Shown: piece after piece, positions 11,173 through 22,819 of the stretch
How positions within the stretch are numbered: the first letter of the stretch is position 1
Layout of the letters: each line of letters starts with the position of its first letter
NCBI GenBank assembly: GCA_018398585.1
Contig: JAGTTD010000018.1
Coordinates: 13,585,501 to 13,649,500, forward strand
Direction of reading: 5' to 3'
Origin: Simmondsia chinensis
Lineage: Eukaryota > Streptophyta > Magnoliopsida > Caryophyllales > Simmondsiaceae
Length of the DNA: 64,000 nucleotides
The notes under the pieces: model-generated
Database searches by the model: none
What the model saw: the letters and a program-made list of their open reading frames with translations, nothing else
Told to the model about the DNA's origin: nothing
Program-made: the position numbers and the translations under genes

Positions 11173-12889
11173 TTTAAGGATAGGTGTCCTTGAAAAATCT
11201 AATTAGTGAATTTTAATATTAAATAAATAATATTATTTTATTTGTTTGTTATTTGATTATTTTTTACTAGTTAAACATGCGTGTAATTATTTTTCTAAAA
11301 TGTGCCATGTGATGGACATTGTCCAAGATGACATGCCAGGTTTAGTTTAAGTGGTCAATAAGATTGAACCACAAAAAGACTTAGATCAAACTAGTGACAT
11401 GTTGTTAAAGTATGTTCGTAGTCGGTGATAAGTTTAGACAACTTGTCTGATAAGAATATGATATGCTACTTTTGATGACTTGTCTTGGTCATATGGATAG
11501 GGATCCAAGCGTATTATATTGGTGTTTTCAATAAGCTTGGAACACTAATCAAGACCACCTGAATTAGTTATTTTTTTAACTGCTATAAAAAATAATTAAT
11601 TCGGTAAGATGATAACTCTAAATCCGTAAGATAGTCCAAACTCGTACATGGAATGTTAATTGCTTTGGTACCCAAAATGATGAGATTAAAATTGAATAAC
11701 AAGAATCTTCCATCGTTGGGCAATTGCATGAACTGTGGTAGGGACAGATATTTTACTAGGAATCTACAATGTAAGGTGTCCCCCTAATTGATTCGCAAAT
11801 ATACGAACATATTCTATAATCTTTGGCCAGAGTATTCTATATGTTTGACATTTAGAATTAATATAGAAATTATTTCTGTATTATGAATTGTTGGAAAGGC
11901 GAGTCAGGAACTATGGTGATAGATATGAGAAAAATAACGGTAATAGTTAAAGTTATTTTTGCTCATGGATATCTAATATAGGGGTTCATTTTCGTAATAA
12001 AATTATTTTGGGATATTATTAAGTGAATATATTTAATTTTATAGCACGGTAACTATTGTAGTTGAATTAAATTTTATTAAATGGTAATCAAATGTTATCA
12101 TGAGATAACAATCAAATTTGACACATTTGGAGCTAGATTTAGATTGTCCCTGAGGTCTCTCCGCAAGCCTCAACTAAGGCACCGTTTGAAAATATTTAAA
12201 TTGAATTTATGGGATAAGCTATTTATTCACAAGATGAATAAATTAATTTTGCTAAATATAATTCATGAGATAAATTATTTATTTATAAGATGAATAAATT
12301 TATTTTACAAAATAATATTAATGGGATTAATTTTGTACATGTAGGAATTTAAAAAAAAAAAAAAAGGGGTTTTGGAATCTAGTTTTCTCCCATGACGAAA
12401 AACTAAAATTGTTTTAGCGTTTTTCTAATTTAATGTTTAACGTAATTTTTTTGAAAAGTTATTTTTCGGAAAGATTAAAAGGAAAAACTTTATTCCAAAT
12501 TTTTTTTAAATTAAATATTTTGGGAGCCCACACTGTGGTGCTAGTAGAGGTCATTGTAAGGAAGATGTCGAGATGTTAAGAAGTTTTTTCTTCCAATTTC
12601 AGATCTACAAATTCGGAGTTAGGATTTACGCTTTAGGTATGTCTAAATTAAATATTTGATTTTTAATTTGTTCTTTCCTTTATTTCATTTATTCTACATA
12701 CCATATTTATACTTATTTTATTCGATGTTTTGATTGTTATATTATGAGACTATTAAAGTAAGATCTAAATTTAATTAAATAGTTTAATTGGACTGCGGCA
12801 TTAGATTTAAAATTAAGAATTTTATATTATTTTTTCACTGCACCCGCTCCTGTCGTTGAGGGAAAAATTTTTGAAATATGTTCCCAACA
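11173..12889 (+). mobile_element. Diverged solo LTR related to the copia A family
   Basis: The order of landmarks matches the solo LTR at 1925-4119: a TAGGTGTCCTTG-like start, a GTCTTGGTCATATGGATAGGGATC block, a GGCGAGTCAGGAACTA block, a run of GAGATAAATTATTTAT-like repeats and a TTCCCAACA end. The 5-bp flanks are TTAGA and CTAGA, a four-of-five match. It interrupts the minus-strand LINE, so it inserted after it. It is about 1.7 kb and clearly more diverged than the other copies. Confidence 0.65.
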
Positions 12890-13185
12890 CTAGAAGGAAG
12901 ATGCTTTGGAAAGGAAATCAGGAAAGTATTGAATGGAATGGAGGAAACGTGACGATGAAGCAGGGGATAAGGGTATCAGAACCCTAGGTCACCTCCACTC
13001 CAACAAGAGAGAGGACAGGGAAGACATGTACAAGAATAATAGTAACCTTTGGCCGTGTAGCACATGAATTCTACATATGTAGTGATTACATATACATATA
13101 CATATTAAGCTTTGAAAGAGTGTGTTGGAAAAAAAATATTGATACCTCAAATCTTACATTAAAAAATAGGATTTTGATCTTGACG

Positions 13186-13380
13186 AAGTAAGGTGTAGTG
13201 GAGGCTGTATCTTTCATGGTTGTGAAGGTCAAGAAAGTTTCAACATTGTTGTTGGGCGTTGCATCCTGGAGGCAGCGCACCAATACCTGCTGCACCGATT
13301 TAGATCTGAGAGGGGTACAAAACCGTCTTAAAGAGAGCGTGATCAACGCCTCGCTCAACTATTACATTATTAGTATTATA
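13186..13380 (+). other. Possible LTR-retrotransposon leader remnant
   Basis: The text around GCATCCTGGAGGCAGCG, CTGCTGCACCGATTTAGATC and CGTCTTAAAGAGAGCGTG looks like the untranslated leader that follows the primer-binding site in some plant copia elements. That resemblance rests on memory. No primer-binding site, LTR or gag is visible beside it, and the 94-codon frame here is not convincing as a gene. Confidence 0.25.
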
Positions 13381-15439
13381 TCATTTTTATGCATTGCAGG
13401 TAATATATTTCTATTTTATATGTTTTATATAATATTTTCTATATTTAGTTTCTACAAATTACATGCTAGAAAAATTACATAAATATACATAAGCCGAAAA
13501 TAGTAGATACATAGTATAATGTATGCAAAAGAAAAATTACATAGCAAGTAGATAATATATGGGGGAGAGATCCCATGCGACACGTATGTGAGAGGAAGAG
13601 GAGAGAGAAAGAGAAGAGACAGAGAGGGATCCCACCACTTGGGATCTCCTCCCTAATATATGCTCTAATTATAGGATGTGAAGTCAATGGCCCAGATAAA
13701 ATACACATAGCATTGAACATAAGCCATAAAATTTAAAAGAGCATATAAATCTAACTGGCAAAGAAGAACATAATATTAACAACAATAACAATAACTATAA
13801 TCCAAAAAAGTCTTTGTTAAAAGAAGAATTACGTAACAAATATTATATGAATATATGACTAAAGTGAAGAATGTTTAATTAATTGTTGTAGTATAACAAA
13901 ATATTAAAGAGTCTATAATCTCCATTAACATATAAACTCAAATTTAAGAATGTTTCTCATTGTAACTTTTCTTATATGCCTTAATTTTTGAGGTGTAAAC
14001 AGTTAAAAAAAAATAATACTTATGGAATAAAATTATTTTCTTTCCCTAGAAAAAATGCATAAGAAAACTATTTTTAACTTATAAATTAAACAAAAAGAAA
14101 CTTTTTTTCTTTACAGCAAATGAAACCTAAGAAAAAATTGAAATGAACAAGGACACTAAATAATTAGAATCGTATAATTTCAAATTAATTCTCATATATG
14201 TGTTCCATGCTTTTTTTTTTTTAAATACTATTGGAGAGTTAATAGCAAAAAAATTCTTTGAAATATCGTTCAATATATTTTAATTTTTTTCCCTTTTTTG
14301 CTTTCGATGACTAGATTTTCTTCTGTGTCTGTCATTGCAGAATAATGTCACAAGAAAGATCAACGACAAATAATACAAACACAACATATCAAATTATAAG
14401 GTAAATAAGTAAACATATTTTACTATTCAAAAGAAAATGTGGAACTACTAATCACAATCTGCTTTCAATGTACAGGAGCAAACCATATCAAGATGAGACC
14501 ATAAAGGAGACACGAGATCAAACTTGCAACTATTTTGTAATTTTTTGGATGAGGAGTTACTTAATTTATAGCTATGTATATTGAACATTAATTCCCGCAA
14601 CTTAAAAAAAATAACTTAATTCAGTTAATACAAAATTTTACAACTACCAAATATAGTATATCACAAATACCGCCCATGCATTGTAAAGGAAGAAACCTAG
14701 TAATGCAATAATAGAGAAGACTAATGGTCACGAATGTCATGATGGAGAAAATTAAAAGGGCTTAATTCATTGATTGTAATGGCCAAAAAGGGTTACAAAT
14801 GGTCATATAATAAAAATGTCAGTCAACAATCTTTTTGTGAGACAAACCCACACTAAAACTAAAAAGTATCCAACATTTCCCCACATTATTCAATTTAAGG
14901 TTTACAAGAAAAGACAAAACTTAGCAAAAGAAATCACACTTGACTATACAAATGTTTTTTAGGCTTGAATCGATACCTAATAAATGTTCATATCTCATAA
15001 GAGTACAAGGTAAACTAAGTTTTGAATGGTTATTTCGAGAATATACATACCCTCTTCATGTAATTTCAGTATAGAGACATATTTTGCGAATTTACACAAA
15101 TTTGAGACCTGAGTTCATAGCAACGCTTTAGAGAGTTAGCCCAATACCTCGACAGATAAAGAGATTAGCAACCCCACATTTTCGTTGGTGGGTCCGTCAC
15201 GTGTGCTAGCCCACACCACCATAATAAGATATGGACCACCAGCCTCAACATATTCGCAAAAATATAAATATACGCACTACCATTAGCTCGCTTGGGTTTG
15301 GTAGCAAACACAAATTTTCTAATCCTTGATTTCGTTTGACCTATTAAACCTAGAAGTTACTCTGAGTTGGGTATCTATCAAGATCAGGTCATATACATGG
15401 GTTTAAAACCCATTCCTAATGCTATATCACATCTCCTTT
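13381..15439. other. AT-rich DNA with a possible minus-strand 3' LTR edge
   Basis: No gene was recognised. Near 14871-14890 the text CCAACA then TTTCCCCACATT would read on the minus strand as a purine-rich tract followed by TGTTGG, the usual start of a 3' LTR. This hints at a minus-strand LTR element whose interior would lie to the right, but I could not identify coding motifs. The rest is simple AT-rich sequence. Confidence 0.3.
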
Positions 15440-15600
15440 TTTTTTAAAGGACTTTAGTATAAGTTGACTTGTTTAAAGACGTTTAAATACAAGTCACTTT
15501 TTTAAAGGACTTTAGATATAAGTCACTTTTTTAAAGGACTTCATATATAAGTTTCCTTCCTAAAAGACCATTAGTATAAATGGCCTTTTTAAAAGCCCTG
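15440..15600. repeat. Short tandem repeat, about 36-bp unit, 4-5 copies
   Basis: The unit, roughly TTTTTTAAAGGACTTTAGATATAAGTCAC (in part), recurs four to five times with changes between 15440 and 15600. It is not interrupted by unique sequence and has no recognised function. Confidence 0.6.
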
Positions 15601-15949
15601 TAATAGAAGATCTATTCAGTCTCACTCATTTGCTTGAGTAAGATCACTTCATCCTCAAAGGAATCTCACTAGACATCATGTCTAAAGACATATAACTTTA
15701 CTTGCCACACCCATCAGGTGTGTAGTGTCTCACACCATCTTTTAAGAACTATTGGTAGGTGAGTGTCAAGCTCAACCCTTTCAACTGACATTTTGTCACT
15801 GAGATGAAATAGTATATAACGGTTGGCCATTGCCAACGTAAGTCAAGAAATTGATTTTGTCTCCAATGAGGCTTCCGAAACAAGCTGTTATAAACCAATT
15901 CTATATCTTGCCAACTCAACAATAGTTAGTGGGAAAAAAAAAAAAAAAA

Positions 15950-17787
15950 GAATACTAGGGCATAATGCTTCAGCCGCCAACCTTGATAGGGCTGGTGCCC
16001 CTTCTAGGGCCACGCACGAGGATGCTGAGTCTCAATTTCGTCCCAGGGTTGTGGTGGCACATATTGACAAGCGCGTGGAGGCATGGATTAACAAAACTAT
16101 AATTACTCAATCTTTCGAGGAGGATACGCTTGATAGTGCCCTCACATCCATTGCGGCGAATAACCTTTAGGGTTTGGTCCCTAGAGGGTTAAGCCGTAAA
16201 ACCATCATTCTGACATGTGACTTGGGTTGAGTCCTTGGATTCATACCTCGAGCCTTGAAAACAGCTGCTGCTTCGCAAATTCAAGAAGGTTGATAGGTAC
16301 TCAGGTCAAACTCTGGGTTCCTTATGCAGAAAACTATGGATTGAGGTTCATGGGTTGCCGATCCAATTGTGGTCGAAGGAAAGCTTCAATGAGTTTGCTA
16401 ATTTATGGGACAAGTTTATCGAGTTGATGCTAGAACTTCCGCAATGCGATGTATTAACGTTGCAATTCTTATTGAGACATGCCTCCCATTGTGTACTCAT
16501 GAAATGGTCCAGGTGCAGTTTTATGGAGGATCCCATTTGGTGTTTGTGAAAGAAGGTATTTCTAAAATTATCCCTAATTGGTCCCCGCAAGTAATTGCGC
16601 TTGTCAGCTCTGCCAAGCTCTCCGGGAAAATGGAATCATCTTCTCAGGTTGATTCTAACTTCAGAGCGTGCATAATTCGGAGAACTCACTGTCCAATTTG
16701 TCCTTCCTTGCATGTGCTCTTGAATGCTGGCATGGGAGGTTGTAGAGATTCCATGGGTCGTCTATCTACGTGGGTCAGAGAGAATGTGAGGGTAGTGGAG
16801 TGTGGCATCAGTAGTTTTGTCATTCATGTTGGAGGCCAGACTTTTCTAGATGGGCCTGGGATGTTCATCAACCATATCACGTCGTCCTACCCACTTTTAT
16901 CTAGACAACTTTTCAGGCAGCAACTTAGGCAACTCAGTCTCCTCTTGTCTTACCCTAGAACAGAGGTGGTTTGGACGAGTCCGAAGGATTCCAACATCAC
17001 TTACAAAATATACAAATTCACGGTTAGAATGCCACTAACAATACTGATTTTGGGTCTTCCGAACCGGAGTATCCTCCGAGTTTGGAACCTCCACTAGTGA
17101 TGGTCCCAGCATTGGTGGAATCTAGTATGTCAAGGTGGAATCTAGTATGTCAAGGAGCATAAGGGGGACGATGGTGGCAGCTCTTCATGGTCCTAGCTCT
17201 GTTTTTCGAAGAGGAGTCATAGAGCATAGAAGCGTAGGATTAAAGAACAAGTAAAGCGAGATTTTCAGGAATTCCTAAAATATATGTCTCCCAAGAATTG
17301 TGCAAAGAAACCGATCAAACTCTCTAGTAAACAAAAAAAAAAAGGAGATTGGCGAGGAGGAGTGGCAGTGCTGCAAAGGATGTGAAGCTTGTTGGTGTAA
17401 GGTGCAGGTGGGAGCACGGGAAAAAACTTTGCTTGTCTTATAGAGGTGATGAGTCAGATATGATTGAGCTGTTCGCAAGGTTGTAAAAGAGTTTAAGTGT
17501 TCTATCCTGGTTTCTCTTAGCTCCAATTTTGGCTGGTTGGTCTTTTCCCCTTTCCATGGTCCGTCTCAGCAGTGAATATGTGATGTTGATTTCCTATAGT
17601 GCCTGTTTGATTCTTCCCTTCCTGTCTGTTTTTCTGTTCTGTTTTTGTCCTATTTTTCTGTTTTGTTTTTACTTCTATATTTTTGCTCCTTCATCCTCGC
17701 TTTTATACAGGTTCACTATGGCCTCGTTTTTACTAGTTGCCATTTTGTATTGCGACGGTGTCGCTAATTATAAAAAAAAAAAAAAAA
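15950..17787 (+). mobile_element. ORF1-only LINE with 3' UTR and poly-A tail
   Basis: A plus-strand LINE ORF1 is followed directly by a T/G-rich 3' untranslated region and a 16-nt A-run (17772-17787). No endonuclease or reverse transcriptase lies between. The 3' UTR ends TTTTGTATTGCG...CTAATTATAAAA, similar to the end of the second copy at 55261-55989. The 5' end is not resolved; an A-run at about 15935-15951 precedes it and may belong to another insertion. I found no clear target duplication, so its independence as a mobile unit is inferred from the tail. Confidence 0.6.
16230..17460 (+). pseudogene. LINE ORF1 (DUF4283-like) remnant
   Basis: The translation contains LWIEVHGLPIQLWSKESF and a following FANLWDKFIEL block, the hallmark of the DUF4283-type RNA-binding region of plant LINE ORF1 proteins. 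Such proteins are thought to coat LINE RNA. The reading moves between frames at about 16425 and again before 17240. The C-terminal part, in another frame, contains EFLKYMSPKNCAKK (about 17269-17310) followed by lysine-rich sequence, matching the C-terminal part of the ORF1 at 55256-55696. The protein is broken. Nothing resembling ORF2 follows within the unit. Confidence 0.6.
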
Positions 17788-18400
17788 GTTATTACACTAG
17801 ACATGCTAGCATAGGATATAATTAAATCCTTGGATCAGTGCACACCTCATATTAGGTCTTTGCACCACGTTGCTTTCATAGTTTTCAACGTAAACTTTGA
17901 ATATAATGTCTTAGTTATTGTGGGGAAAAATCAAATAAGAAAATAACAAAAGAAAAAATTGCATAAAAGAACACCAAAATTAACATGAAAATCCTCTTTC
18001 AATTGGAGAGCAAAACCGCAATCCAATCGGGCAACGCACTCTCTCGTTTAATTTTGGAATTATAATCTCTAATTAAAATCAGATTCTCTCTCTCATCCTA
18101 TCCAAACTTTCTAACCCCATTTTATGACCTACAAAAGTCAAATTCAAAATTAAAAACAATCCAAATTAACTCTAACTCAATTTAATGTAATCTTTTAAGT
18201 CTTACCCAAAATATCAAATCTCACTAATATCTTTTTTTTTCAGATGAAGTTCTTCCTAGATCAAATTGAGGTACATTGCACCTTTTGTTAATGCTAGACA
18301 CTGCCCATGTTTGATATGGACTATGAGAAGGACAATTTAACATGTAGGGGAAAGCTTCTCCACTATATGACGTCACCTTAAACTAGATTTATAGTAGCAT
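17788..18400. other. Intergenic DNA, no gene recognised
   Basis: Low-complexity AT-rich sequence between a LINE poly-A tail and the caulimovirid relic. The last 150 bp might belong to the viral relic's upstream part, but no motif supports this. Confidence 0.35.
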
Positions 18401-18941
18401 GAAAACCTATAAAGAAATATAAGAAGTGCTGCAAAATGAAAACCCTGAATCTTCAATAAATAGAATAAGAAATAATTGGAGAAATCAACCCACAAAAAAT
18501 TGTTATCCAAGACCAACTCCTCCGGATATACAATTTGAAGAAAGAAATCAATTTCCCTCTGTATCATTCAATGTAAATGATATCGATGAATGGAATATAG
18601 ATGGAAAATCTAAATATGAAATCAAAAATAGTCTACCACAAATGGCAATGGCATCAATAGCATACGAGGCAACTAATCCTGCACATATAAGTCATATAAC
18701 TGCCAGGTTGCTTGTTTCTGGATTCTCAGGACAACTTCAATCTTGGTGGTCAAGGATATTACAACCCCATGAAAAACAAGTAATACTTGATCATATTCAT
18801 ATAGAAAGAAGAAGATTTGATCCAAATAACGTTAATTCACCTTACGTTGAAGACGTGGTGGAAGACGCGGTAGAAACATTAATTTGGTCAATAGCTGTTG
18901 CCTTTCTTGGCAGCATAACTGAAGAACAAGAAGCATGCATA

Positions 18942-19109
18942 CAACAACAACAACAACAACAACAGTCCCAGTGCCTTGCGGCTCCCGCAGAACGCAGGGT
19001 CTAGGGGGGGTGGTGTACGCAGCCTTACTCCTGTCGGCAGGAAAGGAGACTGTTTCCGAGGATCCCCAACCTGAAGTAGTAGTAGTTGAGGACCCCCAAC
19101 AACAACAAC
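18942..19109 (-). mobile_element. Short RTE/SINE 3' tail insertion
   Basis: On the minus strand this 168-bp piece reads like the last part of the RTE 3' UTR: GGGGATCCTCGGAAACAG, a GTAAGGCTGCGTACACC block, a C-run, GACCCTGCGTTCTGCGGGAGCC, GGCACTGGGACTG and a long TTG repeat. A 17-bp perfect direct repeat flanks it (18925-18941 and 19110-19126), so it is an independent, severely 5'-truncated insertion. It sits within the caulimovirid relic. Confidence 0.85.
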
Positions 19110-19132
19110 AACAAGAAGCATGCATATTGTTG

Positions 19133-19260
19133 TAAATATCTTTTACATAAGTTTTAATTTATTTAGGATATTTAATAATATCCAAACTTGACTCTAAAAA
19201 TTATACCCGAAAAATATCCAATATTTACAACAATATGCATGTTTTTATGTGTTTAGCATA
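19133..19260. repeat. Left arm of a 125-bp inverted repeat
   Basis: This segment, from TAAATATCTTTTACATAAG to GTGTTTAGCA, is nearly identical to the reverse complement of 19904-20030. It also contains shorter internal complementarity: CATGCATATTGTTGTAAAT near its outer end and the reverse form near 19230. The arm splits the caulimovirid coat relic. Confidence 0.85.
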
Positions 19261-19903
19261 ACTTATTAAAATGAAACAAAAAACTATTCCTAACCAAACT
19301 TATCAAAAAACTTATTAAAACAAAACAAAACTATTCCTAACCAACTTAAGATGTCCCTCTTTACAAGATTTTCGATGGTACAAAGATATATTTTTAACCC
19401 ATGTACTCAAAACAGAAGATGCAAATCAACCATTTTGGAAAGAAAGATTTGTTACTGGACTTCTAAAATTATTTGCAAAAAGAATAATGACAAAAATTCA
19501 AGATATTTGTGGAACTCAAACAATTCCATGGTACAATATAACCTATGGACAATTATTTTCTTTTATTAAAAAAGAAGCATTACAATTATGCTAAGAACAA
19601 AAGCTTCGTAACAATCTTAAAAAAGCGCAAACAAGAAAAGAACTAGGTTCTTTCTGTACTCAATATGGTATTCATAATTTCAAACCTCCTTCAAAACGAT
19701 ATAAAAAGAAACTGTTTCAACAAGACCTAAAATATTATAGAAAGAAAAGAAGAAATAAATATGAACAACCACCACCACCTCAATATTACAAAAATAGGAG
19801 AAAATATTCAAAGAAAAAAACAAAGTAAGTTTCAAATAAAACCAAATCTATGGATTTGACTCAACAGTTATATTAGACACGCTACCAACAATGTGCATAA
19901 ATG

Positions 19904-20030
19904 CTAAACACATAAAAACATGCATATTGTTGTAAATATTGGATATTTTTTGGGTACAATTTTTAGAGGTGAGTTTGGATATTATTAAATATCCTAAAAA
20001 AATTAAAACTTATGTAAAAGATATTTATAT
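19904..20030. repeat. Right arm of the 125-bp inverted repeat
   Basis: Reverse complement of 19133-19260 with only a few differences, lying just after the second coat-protein block. The arms enclose about 640 bp. They may be MITE-like or duplicated viral intergenic sequence; I cannot decide. Confidence 0.85.
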
Positions 20031-20120
20031 ACACATATACATATAATATATATATATATACATGACACGCGTACCATACGTGTCATACTTTAGCGTGACT
20101 CATCAATTTATGTATGTCTA
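20031..20120. repeat. TA-rich microsatellite with a small palindrome
   Basis: A TATA-rich run (about 20040-20063) and another (20107-20119) surround TGACACG...CGTGTCA (20064-20088), a 7-bp inverted repeat. TATATATATATAAGAACAC could act as a TATA element, but nothing coding follows. Confidence 0.5.
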
Positions 20121-20639
20121 TATATATATAAGAACACAGTGAGGCAAAATGAAGCAAGAAAGCAAAATGAATGAAAAAGCTGCAGTGAGAATTGAGAGGG
20201 AAAATAATATTAATAAAATATTAAGATAAATATTATTCGGTTCTTTAGTTCTTATACAAAATATTTCTTTTTTTCTTCAAGCTTATTTGGGTTTGTCTTT
20301 TTATTCTCTTTCTATAGAGTATAATATCTCTATAATTTTATAATACATATATATTTTTTGTTATTTCGTTAAAACTCTCTAAAGTCCAAACCACAATTTT
20401 ATCTCATCGTAGACCTAAGTAGATCTAACCTCTAGCTCCGGCAGCCCTTTTTTTGGATAATTAGAAATAAAGTCATAATACAGATATTTCGTACAAAAGG
20501 AACGTAACCTCCAACAGCCCTATAAACTTTATTAAACCAATGTGAGTTTTTCGGTCCTTGTTTTTTCCATTAAAGGTTCAATTGGGAACTTTTTTTATTA
20601 TCTATGGCCCAACTAAACTTCTTTTTCCTTGTATGCCGT

Positions 20640-20727
20640 TGCGGGCCCTTTAGAGGTTGCATGCGTCTTACCCTCTTCGGACCCTACCGTGAGGGGAGTC
20701 TCTAAAAGGCACATTGATTTGTTGTTG
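20640..20727 (+). mobile_element. Decayed SINE/RTE-type 3' tail
   Basis: GTTGCATGCGTCTTACCCTC, a GGACCCTACCGTGAGGGGAGTC block, GGCACATTGA and TTGTTGTTGTT follow the same order as the tails of the RTE elements and the 5S-headed SINE, with more changes. The start is uncertain and flanking repeats are weak (TTGTATGC against TTATATGC). Confidence 0.5.
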
Positions 20728-21171
20728 TTATATGCAAGATGTTAAGCTCTTTCTATACTCAGGCAACTTATCGATTTTTCTTTCCTGGGCCCTCATGCTT
20801 ATTTTCCCCACCCGAATTGGCCTTTTATTTATTTATTTATTTATTTTCCCTTTTACGTCACTTAGCAACCATTAGTAACACAAGCAATAAATTATAATCA
20901 AACTCAGGGCCCTTTTTCTCTCTCATCAGCAACCATCCGCAGCTGGCCACCGCAGCTCTTTCCCGCCAAGAAGGAAACAATTGCCAAACCACCAACATTG
21001 TGTACGGCAAGGCCCCCTGCTACGTTGCAATCGCTTGGGAGGCGCTCGATGCAACATCACCATGCCTTTATCCCCCAAAGAACTTAGGCGCACATATCAT
21101 CGCGAGCCACCACCATGAAACACCGAGTTTTGGCACAACGACTCAAATCGCTATTCCACTCTCATGCCGTG
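20728..21171. other. Intergenic DNA, no gene recognised
   Basis: A stretch around 20930-21150 has near-balanced base composition and a 67-codon frame, but no motif, intron or family resemblance. It ends at the copia B LTR. Confidence 0.35.
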
Positions 21172-21577
21172 TGTTGAAAATAAAGTTTACTATTATTATG
21201 TAATTATTTTGTATTCCTTTTGTATTTTACATTAATACTAGAATAGGTTTTATTACCCCTAATTAATATAGCATTTAAATCTAGAATTCAAAGATGGCAT
21301 TCAAGATTGGCTCTTCTTCTCATCTCCTCCATAATCGACCAGTCTTCAATGCCAAGGAAGAAGACAAGGGTTTTTCTTGATTACTCTTGTAACATATGTA
21401 ATTATTTTTAAGATTTTTCCATTGTTCATGTTTTAAACTCTAAGCTTGGGATTCCTAGTCCTGATCTTTAGCCTTTTGATTTCCCCTGTTGTACTATAAA
21501 TTGGGGTCTCTTTGTGGATAATAGATCATCCAATTTCTCCATTTCTTGGGTACAATTGAAGTATTTTAATTTTTACA
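21172..21577 (+). mobile_element. 5' LTR of copia B
   Basis: A 406-bp segment begins TGTTGAAAATAAAG and ends TTTTTACA, directly followed by a methionine-tRNA primer-binding site. It holds a TATA-like ACTATAAATTGG near 21494, as expected for an LTR promoter. The 3' LTR is not in the window because copia A truncates the element. Confidence 0.75.
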
Positions 21578-21590
21578 TGATATCAGAGCG
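21578..21590 (+). other. Primer-binding site of copia B (initiator Met-tRNA)
   Basis: TGATATCAGAGCG differs by one base from the usual TGGTATCAGAGC and abuts the LTR end at 21577. Reverse transcription of the element starts here. Confidence 0.8.
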
Positions 21591-21779
21591 GGTTGTGGAT
21601 CAATAGTCTTGCCTTTTCCCTCCTGTTTGGTTCGGCTGCTGCAGTGGGCCTTTAATATCAATAAACTCATCTCTTCTATTTGAATCGGTTGTTGTCATAA
21701 GCATTTTTCTTCCTTTTCCTTTGTTTGATTGTTTTGTTTTTGAATTATTCAAGTTTTTTTTATCAATGTAGGGGGAAAC

Positions 21780-22690
21780 AATGTTCAAAATGAAACTCCA
21801 ATTGTTGTTTTAGGGGGAGTACCTGATATTAACTCGCCCTATTATCTTTATCCCTCGGATCATCTAAGGCTAGTTTTTGTTCAAGATGTTTTAACCGGAC
21901 CTAATTTTCTGGCATGGAGGCGTTTAGTTTTAAAGGTGTTTAAGGCTAAACGCAAAATTGGATTTCTTGATGGGTTTGTTAAAAAAACTGGATAAGGATT
22001 CACCTGATTTTGAGAATTGGAATGCTTGTTATTCTATGGCTTTATCATGGCTTTCTAACTATGTTTCCAAATAAATCAATTCTAGCATTGCTTATTTTGA
22101 GACCTAATGTGATATTTGGTTGGATTTAAATGAACGGTTTTCTCAAGGGAATGATCCTCACATTTATGAAATTAAGCGTGAAACTTCACATCTAAAACAA
22201 GAAAACATGCTCATGTTCGACTATTTCACAAAATTAAGGTCATTATAGGATGAGCTTTATACCCTTGTTGTCATACCTTCATGTAATCATGGATCCCCAC
22301 AAGCCTTTGCGGCTATTAGAGATATGGAGAGGTTGCTAGATTTATTGATGGGTCTTGATCCATCTTTTTCAATTATGAGGTCACAACTTATGAATACTAA
22401 ACCACCTCCTTCCGTGGGTAGTGCTTACTCCATGCTTTGTCAAGAAGAGAAGCAACAAAGTGTTGCTTTAGGTAGCCTTAGGGTTCCTGAAGCTGCAGCT
22501 CTTATAGCTAAAGGGAACAATTTTATGATGGGTGGTAATTTGTTCGCTCCCAACGGACAAAGGCACAATAATCACAGTATTTCTTCTCATTGTAAAAGAC
22601 CGGGTCACATAAGGGAATGTTGCTATGAGCTCATCGGGTATCCCGCTAGGTGGAAACAACGGGTTACAGTGGGGACCCAATGACCTGCAG
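21780..22690 (+). pseudogene. Copia B gag, broken
   Basis: The start resembles the copia-like N-terminal gag domain (PF14244 type), with NSPYYLYPSDH and LTGPNFLAWRRL near 21820-21930. A UBN2-like middle includes DIWLDLNERFSQ and MFDYFTKL (about 22110-22230). A CCHC zinc knuckle follows near 22590: HCKRPGHIRECCYELIGYP. Gag forms the virus-like particle and binds RNA. In-frame stops and shifts occur near 21990 and 22070. The frame 22324-22683 is the longest intact piece. It is followed by the protease remnant, consistent with a single gag-pol ORF originally. Confidence 0.75.
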
Positions 22691-22819
22691 TAGCTGCTGC
22701 GCAACCGCATGCTCACCTGCAGCAGCAATGACGTGCGCCATTGCTGCTACCTGCGCTAGACATCCCGACACAGCTGTCAGCTCAAATGACAGCCCCATTA
22801 CGGGACTTTCAAGCTCCCA

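Larger units (their letters stand above)
6320..13020 (-). mobile_element. Decayed L1-type LINE with RNase H, interrupted by a solo LTR
   Basis: Read on the minus strand, fragments appear in the order expected of a plant L1-type LINE. An ORF1-like stretch (about 10740-10200) is followed by an endonuclease region (10195-9490), a reverse transcriptase (8760-7980), a zinc-knuckle region (about 7260-7130) and a terminal RNase H domain (6800-6350). The 5' part continues beyond the solo LTR at 11173-12889 into about 12890-13020. Stops and frameshifts are frequent and no intact ORF remains. The outer ends are estimates; I found no flanking duplication. Confidence 0.65.
18426..19830 (+). pseudogene. 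Endogenous caulimovirid coat-protein relic, broken
   Basis: Two blocks read in the plus direction, 18426-18930 and about 19345-19830. The first has a region with WNIDG and SGFSGQLQSWW, and the second a WYKDIF-like block followed by a lysine- and arginine-rich C-terminus. Together they resemble the capsid region of endogenous pararetroviruses (Caulimoviridae, petuvirus-like) from memory. The coat protein packages the viral genome. Between the blocks lie a SINE/RTE tail insertion (18942-19109) and one arm of an inverted repeat, and at least one stop codon occurs near 19592. No movement protein, protease or reverse transcriptase was recognised nearby, so this is a genomic fossil and not a complete provirus. 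A retrotransposon gag of similar fold is the alternative. Confidence 0.55.

Noticed and set aside
13198..13482. Possible small gene of 94 codons
   Set aside because: The sequence looks more like a retroelement leader; no homologous protein, signal peptide or promoter was recognised, and the C-terminal part is simple AT-rich sequence.
18246..18420. Caulimovirid promoter upstream of the coat relic
   Set aside because: The CTATATGACGTCACC text near 18362 looks attractive because TGACGTCA is an as-1-like element, but no TATA box at the right distance and no viral leader could be recognised.
18832..19135. Leucine/valine- or threonine-rich frames on both strands
   Set aside because: They are translations of the CAA/TTG repeat and the SINE tail at 18942-19109.
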